This document shows positions 5,742 to 10,888 of a stretch of DNA of 10,888 nucleotides, piece after piece (position 1 is the stretch's first letter; each line of letters opens with the position of its first letter). The DNA is taken from the NCBI GenBank assembly GCA_003233545.1, contig QILZ01000147.1:1-10888 (forward strand). The letters are read 5' to 3'. The notes under the pieces are model-generated. The model did not search any database, had not been told where the DNA came from, and was given only the letters and a program-made list of their open reading frames with translations. The position numbers and the translations under genes were made by a program. Origin of the DNA: Spirochaetales bacterium. GTDB taxonomy: Bacteria > Spirochaetota > Spirochaetia > SZUA-6.

Positions 5742-7781
5742 ATGCGCATACGGGTTAAATTACTCGGTACCTATTTATCTCTTATCCTGATATTTTTAAG
5801 TTTTCTTGCCTTTACCTTTTACATAAGGAATGTGCTGATCAGGGCGGACTCCAATCTTTTAGCGATGTACAAACTAAAAAACACCTGGAATGAAATGCTT
5901 GTTTCCATGGATAATATTCTCACAAACTGGGATGACGGAAAATCCTACCGGGCATTTTCGGTAAAAAATATAAAATTGTCTAAAGAGATAATAAAATTTT
6001 ATAAGTCCGCTCAGGATGGTGCCGTTTACAACGATACGATAAAAAAACATTTAACAGGACTTTACAGGGTATGGTTGATGGCACAGGAAAGCCTTGTCAG
6101 GTTAAAAAAGAACCTGGAAGATTCTCGATTTAAAAATGAAATTCGAAAGATACAGAAAATACCCGGCTTACAGAATCTGAATCATTACTGGATGGAACAG
6201 TTCTACAAAACAACAGGGGTAAGTCCGAGCAGTACGTATGCTGTAAAACGTATTATAGATGCAATCGAGTTTTTTCCGATCTATAGTACAACCCTTAACA
6301 GACAGTTCGACATACTTATACACGATACCAATGCCGTTTATACCAGGATAAACCGGCTGCAGAATATTGTTTCCATTGCCTTCTTTGCCGTGTTTATTGT
6401 CGTGGTTCTTCTGTATTCATTTATTATTTCGAAAAGAATCTCAAAACCGGTTATCGATTCGATATACAGGCTGGCCCATTTTATGGGGAGCAGTATTAAA
6501 AAAATTGAGCTTACCCGCAAAGACGAACTATTATTGCTCGATGAAGAGATCAACACGCTTATTGCACACTATACACATCTTTCCAATCTTACTCGGCAGC
6601 TGGCGGATGGTGATATTAGCAAGCCTATAGAGCCGCTCACCGATAAAGAGGTTGTGGGACTTGCCCTGAAAGAGGTCGCCGATTATCTTCATGAATTTGT
6701 TATGGTAAGCAGGTGGATACAGGAAGGAAAATATGGTTCTACTATCCATGAAAAAACGGATAAGGACATACTAGCGAAAAACTTTAATACAATGTCGAGG
6801 GTTATTAATGAAAAAATAACAACACTGAGAAATGTATTCGAATCTATCGAAGAGGCAGTATTGGTGCTGGATAACAATCTTAAACATGTAGAAACCAATA
6901 CAAACTTTATGAAACTGTTAAAACTGAAATCTATCGATCAATTAAAGGATAATCATTGGCTTGCCAGGTATATACCCGATGTTGATGATATAGTATTTAA
7001 ATGCCTTGCCGGAAAAAGGATCAGTAATATGTTTTCGGAAGTTATAAATACAAAAGGTACCAGAATACCTGTCCGAATAAATGCGGGAACCATGCCGGCA
7101 GAACCCGGGCAATGCGAACAGGTAATGATCTTTATTGCAAATGAATCCTATAAGGTCAGGGCTAAAAGGGAAAAGGAAAAGCTGAAAGCCCAGGCAACAC
7201 TTTCCGAACTGAAATTATTAAGGGCACAGATTAATCCGCACTTTCTCTTTAATACTCTGAATACAATTGCACATCTTGTGGAAACAGACCCGGAAAATGC
7301 CGTCGAAACGGTGGAAAAATTATCCGACCTGTTCAGGTACACTTTAGTGGCAACAAAGAGGGACTTTGTTCAAATATCAGAGGAGATCAGTTATATTAAA
7401 CAACTCTTAGAAATTGAACATTTGCGGTACGGGAGCCGGTTATCCGTGAGTTATGCACTCGGAGACGGCGTTATAAAGCAGAGAGTTCCCCCCATGTTGA
7501 TGCAGCCTCTTATAGAAAATGCGGTAAGATACGGCGGTGATAAAGACGGAAGAATCGATTTAAACATATCCATAAATATGAAAAAGAAGGATATTGTTTT
7601 TCGGATAAGCGACAGAGGTACCGGAATAAAAGATTTGGCCGATCTTAATGCAGCAATAGGAACCGGAATTAGTAATGTAAATCAAAGAATAAAAACACTA
7701 TATAAGAGAGAATTAATCTTTAGAAAAAACATCCCGAACGGCATAATAGTGGAATTCTCATTACCGGTGGATAGTGCATGA
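5742..7781 (+). CDS. LytS/YesM-type sensor histidine kinase with HAMP-like repeats and PAS-like region
   Basis: Membrane sensor kinase of 679 aa. In order: TM1 (about 7-29); a largely helical extracytoplasmic sensor region (30-205); TM2 (about 208-229); a HAMP segment (about 230-283); two further HAMP-like units (about 286-320, with LADGDISKPIEPLTDKE, and 325-360); a PAS-like domain (about 365-470, FESIEEAVLVLDNNLKHVE); then the His_kinase domain with the phosphoacceptor in QINPHFLFN (His500) and an HATPase domain with N box LMQPLIENAVRYG (587-598), G1 SDRGTGI (623-629) and G2 IGTGISNV (639-646). All catalytic motifs are intact. The SD is weak (GCGGGA, about 9 nt). It lies 45 nt after the MalG-like gene and overlaps the regulator gene by 4 nt. 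It probably senses the sugar or its binding protein and signals to the next gene's product. Confidence 0.92.
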   Translation: MRIRVKLLGTYLSLILIFLSFLAFTFYIRNVLIRADSNLLAMYKLKNTWNEMLVSMDNILTNWDDGKSYRAFSVKNIKLSKEIIKFYKSAQDGAVYNDTIKKHLTGLYRVWLMAQESLVRLKKNLEDSRFKNEIRKIQKIPGLQNLNHYWMEQFYKTTGVSPSSTYAVKRIIDAIEFFPIYSTTLNRQFDILIHDTNAVYTRINRLQNIVSIAFFAVFIVVVLLYSFIISKRISKPVIDSIYRLAHFMGSSIKKIELTRKDELLLLDEEINTLIAHYTHLSNLTRQLADGDISKPIEPLTDKEVVGLALKEVADYLHEFVMVSRWIQEGKYGSTIHEKTDKDILAKNFNTMSRVINEKITTLRNVFESIEEAVLVLDNNLKHVETNTNFMKLLKLKSIDQLKDNHWLARYIPDVDDIVFKCLAGKRISNMFSEVINTKGTRIPVRINAGTMPAEPGQCEQVMIFIANESYKVRAKREKEKLKAQATLSELKLLRAQINPHFLFNTLNTIAHLVETDPENAVETVEKLSDLFRYTLVATKRDFVQISEEISYIKQLLEIEHLRYGSRLSVSYALGDGVIKQRVPPMLMQPLIENAVRYGGDKDGRIDLNISINMKKKDIVFRISDRGTGIKDLADLNAAIGTGISNVNQRIKTLYKRELIFRKNIPNGIIVEFSLPVDSA

Positions 7782-8536
7782 GTTTTAACGGTATTATTGT
7801 CGACGATGAACGGCCTGCCCGTGAAAGGCTTAAAAAATTTATAAAGGACTATCCTTCCGTTAATATTACAGCTGAAACGGACAATGGGATAAAGGCTGTG
7901 CATCTTATAGATTCTCTTAACCCGGACCTGGTATTTCTCGATATTCAGATACCGGGTTTAAATGGCTTTCAGGTTATAAATAAAATTAAGAAATCTCCTG
8001 CATTTATATTTGTTACAGCGTACGACGAGTATGCAATCCGGGCTTTTGAAGTTAATGCGGTAGATTATCTGTTAAAACCCTTCAGTAAACAACGGTTCGG
8101 GATATCTATGGAAAGAGTACTATCCCAGCTTAAAAATAATACGCAGGAGAATACGAATTTACAGAGATTAATCGATTGGTATACCGGGAGGGAGGGTTAC
8201 CTTACAAGAATCAGTTTTAAGGTAAAAAATGTATATAGTGTTATCAATATCGAAGAAATATTTTTCTTTAAGCTCGAGGATGGCTTTGTGTACTTCTATG
8301 CCGAAAATAGAAAACACCGGATACAGGGAACTCTTAATCAGCTCGGGAAGACCGTGGATCCTGCGGTTTTCTTTCGGGCTAACAGGACAACGATAATAAA
8401 CCTTTCGAAAATACGGAGGGTGCTGCCATGGGGGCGGAGCAGATTTGCAGTTGAGTTTGATAATAACGAAAGAATAGTAATAAGCCGGGAGCGGGGAAAA
8501 CTTTTTAGACGGAAGGTAGGGATAAAATTAAGATAA
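7778..8536 (+). CDS. LytTR-family response regulator
   Basis: DNA-binding response regulator of 252 aa. The receiver domain (about 4-118) has the acidic pair Asp9-Asp10, phosphoacceptor Asp55 in LVFLDIQIPG, Thr80 in FVTAYDEYA, and Lys100 in DYLLKPF, so it should be phosphorylated normally. A short linker follows. The LytTR domain (about 142-248) shows ISFKVKNVYSVINIEEIFFF, EDGFVYFYAENRKHRIQGTL, FFRANRTTIINLSKI and a basic end. The ATG overlaps the kinase stop (ATGA), so translation is coupled. The pair is a standard LytS/LytR-like cognate set, but sugar ABC operons with this kinase class more often carry an AraC-type (YesN) regulator. It probably activates the importer operon from direct-repeat sites. 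Confidence 0.94.
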   Translation: MSFNGIIVDDERPARERLKKFIKDYPSVNITAETDNGIKAVHLIDSLNPDLVFLDIQIPGLNGFQVINKIKKSPAFIFVTAYDEYAIRAFEVNAVDYLLKPFSKQRFGISMERVLSQLKNNTQENTNLQRLIDWYTGREGYLTRISFKVKNVYSVINIEEIFFFKLEDGFVYFYAENRKHRIQGTLNQLGKTVDPAVFFRANRTTIINLSKIRRVLPWGRSRFAVEFDNNERIVISRERGKLFRRKVGIKLR

Positions 8537-8545
8537 TTTATTTTA

Positions 8546-8574
8546 TTGACGCCGTCCCGACTTTATACTATCTT
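8546..8574 (+). promoter_or_regulatory. Probable fbaB promoter
   Basis: TTGACG (8546-8551, 5 of 6 to the -35 consensus), 17 nt, then TATCTT (8569-8574, 4 of 6). It starts 9 nt after the regulator gene and gives a leader of roughly 70 nt before the aldolase ATG. Confidence 0.5.
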
Positions 8575-8597
8575 CGTTGTTATATTATTAAAGAGAA

Positions 8598-8618
8598 ACA
8601 GGTCAGACTGACAGGTTA
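8598..8618 (+). promoter_or_regulatory. Palindrome and direct repeat in the fbaB leader
   Basis: GTCAGACTGAC (8602-8612) is an 11-bp palindrome with a single central A. It sits within a direct repeat of ACAGGT (8598-8603 and 8611-8616). It lies downstream of the likely promoter, where a bound repressor could block transcription. It may also be chance. Confidence 0.3.
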
Positions 8619-8649
8619 CAATTAAAATCAGAGAAAGAGGAGAGTTGAC

Positions 8650-9702
8650 ATGCATGAAAAAATAAGAAAACTTCTCGGTTCGGAAGCAGAAAGTCTGCTT
8701 AACCATAAGTGTATATTTCCTAAGGATCATTTGCATTTGCCGGGTCCGGATTTTATCGATCGGACATTAATTCCTTCGGACAGGTCTGCTGCTGTCCTTA
8801 GAAATTTAGGAACAATGTTTACTCACGGCAGACTTGGAGGAACGGGTTATCTTTCCATATTACCCGTGGACCAGGGTGTCGAACATAGTGCCGGTGCTTC
8901 ATTTGCTCCTAATCCGATCTACTTCGATCCTGAAAATATTATTAAACTTGCAATAGAAGGCGGCTGTAATGCTGTTGCCTCGACTCTCGGTGTTCTTGGT
9001 ATTGTGGCCAGGAAATATGCACATAAAATACCATTTATTTTAAAAATCAATCATAATGAGCTTCTTACCTATCCCAATAAATATGATCAAATATTATTTG
9101 CAGGCGTCGACCAGGCTTTTAATATGGGAGCCGTAGCTGTCGGAGCTACAGTTTTTTTCGGTTCCGTGGAGAGTAACAGGCAAATTCAGGAAATATCCGA
9201 TGCTTTTAAGTATGCACATGAACTTGGATTGGCAACGATACTATGGGCATATCTGCGGAATCCGGCATTTAAGACCGCAAAAAAGGATTATCATACATCT
9301 GCCGACTTAACGGGACAGGCAAACTATCTCGGTGTTACTATGGAAGCTGATATTATCAAACAGAAACAACCCACTAACAACGGCGGTTATACGGCTGTTA
9401 ATTTCGGGAAGACAAGTGAGAAGGTCTATACGGAATTGACAACGGATCATCCTATCGATCTTACACGGTACCAGGTAATAAACAGCTATATGGGGCGTAT
9501 CGGACTTATTAATTCCGGCGGGGCATCCTCGGGGGCAAATGATCTGGCTGATGCGGTAAGAACAGCGGTTATTAATAAAAGGGCAGGCGGAATGGGATTA
9601 ATCTCCGGTCGGAAGGCTTTCCAGAAACCTATGACCGAAGGCACAGCATTATTAAATGCAGTCCAGGATGTATATTTAAGCAAGGAAATCACAATAGCTT
9701 AA
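8650..9702 (+). CDS. fbaB: Class I fructose-bisphosphate aldolase, DhnA/FbaB type
   Basis: Cytoplasmic aldolase that cleaves fructose-1,6-bisphosphate to dihydroxyacetone phosphate and glyceraldehyde-3-phosphate through a Schiff base. At 350 aa it equals E. coli FbaB in length and aligns end to end by eye: GTGYLSILPVDQGVEHSAG (64-82), YPNKYDQ, AFNMGAVAVGAT, LWAYLRN (198-204), SADLTGQAN, and the Schiff-base lysine in ADIIKQK (Lys237, equivalent to E. coli Lys236), then GLINSGGA, AVINKRAGGMGLI.GRKAF and the C-terminal NAVQDVYLSKEITIA. AGGAG (8638-8642) lies 7 nt before the ATG. It follows the regulator gene by 113 nt, with its own likely promoter, so it may be independent of the sugar operon. 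Its position still suggests a link to carbohydrate use. Confidence 0.97.
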   Translation: MHEKIRKLLGSEAESLLNHKCIFPKDHLHLPGPDFIDRTLIPSDRSAAVLRNLGTMFTHGRLGGTGYLSILPVDQGVEHSAGASFAPNPIYFDPENIIKLAIEGGCNAVASTLGVLGIVARKYAHKIPFILKINHNELLTYPNKYDQILFAGVDQAFNMGAVAVGATVFFGSVESNRQIQEISDAFKYAHELGLATILWAYLRNPAFKTAKKDYHTSADLTGQANYLGVTMEADIIKQKQPTNNGGYTAVNFGKTSEKVYTELTTDHPIDLTRYQVINSYMGRIGLINSGGASSGANDLADAVRTAVINKRAGGMGLISGRKAFQKPMTEGTALLNAVQDVYLSKEITIA

Positions 9703-9710
9703 CGGGGTCC

Positions 9711-9730
9711 TGCCATGGTGTCCCGTGGCA
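9711..9730 (+). terminator. Stem-loop after fbaB
   Basis: TGCCATGG (9711-9718) pairs with CCGTGGCA (9723-9730) with one G-U around a TGTC loop. It lies 8 nt after the aldolase stop. There is no T tract, so it is a decay-blocking hairpin or a weak terminator. Confidence 0.5.
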
Positions 9731-9781
9731 TTGCCCTGCGGTATTGTCCTCCGGCCGGCTTCGAGATTTTAGCATGTCTAT

Positions 9782-9873
9782 TTACTCATAAGCCACTTCG
9801 GAATGAGTATCAGGACAACACGAATGCCGGAAGAGTCTGCTACGTATGCATAATTTCCTTTTACCGCTGAGCT
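9782..9873 (-). pseudogene. Fragment resembling one LVIVD-type beta-propeller repeat
   Basis: One minus-strand frame reads SSAVKGNYAYVADSSGIRVV (9814-9873), which looks like the 'VAVSGNYAYVAD.SGLRVID' blade motif of LVIVD repeat proteins. After a one-base shift the continuing text is PDTHSEVAYE followed by a stop, similar to the 'SDPS.P.EVG.Y' that normally follows. No start, signal peptide or further repeats are in frame. This suggests the broken end of a formerly longer secreted propeller protein. The match is short and by eye only. Confidence 0.35.
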
Positions 9874-10000
9874 TATTGCGAAGATAGTTTTGCACCTGCT
9901 TACACTGGTAAGCCGGCGCATTTTGGCACACCTGTCTTTGAAAATTCGGCAAATATACGGCCCTCTCAATCCATATGTCGACATTCGGCATTGTACCTTG

Positions 10001-10033
10001 AATTGGTTTGGCAATGTCTTGGCAAAACCAATT
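10001..10033. repeat. Imperfect inverted repeat (hairpin)
   Basis: AATTGGTTTGGCAA (10001-10014) and TGGCAAAACCAATT (10020-10033) are inverted copies matching at 12 of 14 positions around a 5-nt spacer. It lies in non-coding DNA, and no T tract follows. It could be a relic of a mobile element or a mRNA hairpin. Confidence 0.45.
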
Positions 10034-10138
10034 AATTTTCATACCATCCCAACTTTGAATCTTCTGTATTGGAAAATATTGTATCCTAATGCGTACTACT
10101 CGATTTCATGATTTTCCTTTATTTTTAATTTGGATAAT

Positions 10139-10205
10139 GTCCGAGCTCAGCGACGGCGGTACCCTTTCGCTGGAGTAAATGTCAAAGATTTGGCCCCGTT
10201 TCTAT
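10139..10205. repeat. Possible REP/RAYT-type element remnant
   Basis: An imperfect hairpin CTCAGCGA (10146-10153) with TCGCT-g-GAG (10167-10175) is followed by AAATGTCAAAGATTTGGCCCC, close to the 'AATGTMAAGATTTGACCCC' type sequence I recall at the ends of REP-associated or IS200-like elements in many bacteria. Its frame YPFAGVNVKDL recalls spurious ORFs predicted in such ends. No transposase is present. The identification is from memory and needs a repeat search. Confidence 0.3.
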
Positions 10206-10216
10206 TGGTTAGGTTT

Positions 10217-10639
10217 TTATTTAATGTAGTACCCGGACACTCGCCACTTGCCATCCTTATCCAACATCAGAGTGATAGTCTCAACAGCAGATTTCTTGTT
10301 CTCGAAAGAGGCCCTGAACTGAATCACAACATATTTTCCATCCGGTGCTCCCGGCAGAGATGTGCGATACTGTTTTGATTTAAGTTTCCTTGAAAGGTTC
10401 TCTCCCAAAGGCTTTCTTACTGTCTGCATGCTCTGTTGCCATTTGTCTTTGGGTACAGCTCTTCTGAAGAACGTGGCTGCCTCATTCCAGCTTTTCTTAT
10501 ACTTTTCGGAGTCTACCAATGATAACCATGCTTTTGCTGCTGCTACGGCAGCCTTCTCGGCACTGGAATTTCCCGACGGAGAACACCCGAAGATACTCAG
10601 AACCCCGATTGTCAATAAAACTACACTTAGGCTTCTCAT
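10217..10639 (-). CDS. Small lipoprotein, DUF4019 family
   Basis: A secreted lipoprotein of 140 aa of unknown function. The N-terminus MRSLSVVLLTIGVLSIFGC is a lipoprotein signal peptide with the modified cysteine at Cys19. The lipobox IFGC is loose at the -2 position, as tolerated in spirochaetes. A short Ser/Ala-rich linker precedes the DUF4019-like domain (about 28-140): AAKAWLSLVDSEKYKKSWNEAATFFR, WQQSMQTVRKPLGENLSRKL, LPGAPDGKYVVIQFRASFENKKSAVETI, and the ending GKWRVSGYYIK, all in family order. GGAG (10649-10652) is 9 nt before the ATG. The gene is convergent with fbaB and stands alone. The family assignment is from motif memory, and the fold resembles SnoaL/NTF2-like small domains. Confidence 0.8.
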   Translation of the reverse strand: MRSLSVVLLTIGVLSIFGCSPSGNSSAEKAAVAAAKAWLSLVDSEKYKKSWNEAATFFRRAVPKDKWQQSMQTVRKPLGENLSRKLKSKQYRTSLPGAPDGKYVVIQFRASFENKKSAVETITLMLDKDGKWRVSGYYIK

Positions 10640-10701
10640 ATTACCGTTCTCCTTTTATTGATAGGTTGTCATGCTAAAGAACAGCATCCGGGCGGTTACT
10701 T

Positions 10702-10719
10702 AAGAATGGGATAATTCTT
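10702..10719. repeat. Small inverted repeat upstream of the lipoprotein gene
   Basis: AAGAAT (10702-10707) and ATTCTT (10714-10719) are a perfect inverted pair around GGGATA, about 65 bp upstream of the lipoprotein start. It may be an operator or chance. I see no convincing promoter for the lipoprotein gene. Confidence 0.25.
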
Positions 10720-10817
10720 TCTAAGGAAGAGAAAAAGCTGCTTCTTTCCCAGAAAACTTGTTTTTTATTTCTTTTAGAAGCCGGACATCTCTTAAAGAGA
10801 GCAGGATAAGCATTCGT

Positions 10818-10888
10818 ATGAGTCTGGAAATATTGTTAAAGGTGCAGGAACAGAAAGAACAATTAGTCAAAGAAATATTCATAAGCTG
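10818..10888 (+). CDS. Possible start of a gene cut by the window edge
   Basis: An ATG at 10818 opens a frame that stays open to the window end, reading MSLEILLKVQEQKEQLVKEI. AGGA (10803-10806) is 11 nt upstream, a poor but possible SD. The text is charged and helical, like a coiled coil or an N-terminal helix. An inverted repeat TCTCTT-a-AAGAGA (10788-10800) lies just before it. The frame is open further upstream to 10725 without an ATG. Too short to assign a family. Confidence 0.3.
   Translation, partial: MSLEILLKVQEQKEQLVKEIFIS

Larger units (their letters stand above)
9703..10216. other. 514-bp non-coding region with decayed sequence
   Basis: Between the stops of fbaB and the convergent lipoprotein gene. 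It holds the fbaB stem-loop, a possible beta-propeller gene fragment (9782-9873, minus), an inverted repeat (10001-10033) and a hairpin plus tail that recalls REP/RAYT element ends (10139-10205). The short open frames across it overlap one another in several frames without SD sequences or recognisable families, so I call no intact gene here. Confidence 0.6.

Noticed and set aside
9778..10042. Two overlapping minus-strand frames (78 and 86 codons)
   Set aside because: They overlap each other, lack SD sequences and have no full-length family match. Only the short propeller-like motif is worth keeping, as a fragment.
10130..10378. Plus-strand frame of 82 codons reading through YPFAGVNVKDL
   Set aside because: It overlaps the lipoprotein gene on the other strand and runs through the possible REP-like element. 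It looks like a spurious ORF.
1..10888. CRISPR arrays, tRNA or rRNA genes, toxin-antitoxin pairs and known defence genes
   Set aside because: No regularly spaced repeats, cloverleaf-like segments, rRNA-like stretches or such protein families were found on either strand.

Overview
The window reads as a chromosomal segment of a free-living or commensal bacterium, most likely a member of the Spirochaetota. This is an inference. It rests mainly on the sugar-binding protein, whose signal peptide ends in the 'LFAGGKQES' style common in spirochaete periplasmic binding proteins, on a permissive lipobox in the small lipoprotein, and on the AT-leaning but not extreme base composition. No rRNA, tRNA, CRISPR array or intact mobile element was seen.

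Left block (1-2200, minus strand): a compact P-loop ATPase related to the type II/IV secretion (PilT/CpaF/VirB11) ATPases, preceded by a 12-TM major facilitator of the DHA3 drug-efflux type. The MFS gene has a clear sigma70-type promoter (TTGACA-N17-TATAAG on the minus strand). A 357-bp divergent region (2201-2557) separates it from the next block. It holds that promoter, an unusual pair of overlapping hairpins followed by six Ts, and several possible operator-like repeats.

Central block (2558-8536, plus strand): a CUT1-type carbohydrate ABC importer (binding protein, MalF-like and MalG-like permeases, no ATPase gene). It is followed by a two-component system: a LytS/YesM-type sensor histidine kinase and a LytTR-domain response regulator whose start overlaps the kinase stop by 4 nt. 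A strong intercistronic stem-loop follows the binding-protein gene, as is common where the binding protein must be made in excess. The likely logic is a self-contained sugar sensing and uptake unit: the kinase senses the sugar or the loaded binding protein, the LytTR regulator activates the importer, and a shared ATPase encoded elsewhere powers uptake.

Right block (8537-10888): fbaB, a class I (DhnA-type) fructose-bisphosphate aldolase with its own plausible promoter and a strong SD. It could handle the glycolytic fate of the imported sugar. Beyond it is about 500 bp that looks like decayed DNA: a small fragment resembling one blade of an LVIVD-type beta-propeller protein, a stem-loop, and a sequence reminiscent of the ends of REP/RAYT-type elements. 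Then come a minus-strand DUF4019-type lipoprotein and, at the edge, the possible start of another plus-strand gene.

Nothing here is clearly a new biological system. The points most worth following up are the non-canonical regulator pairing in the ABC operon, the overlapping hairpins at 2276-2344, the orphan secretion-type ATPase with an altered Walker A, and the decayed region at 9703-10216.
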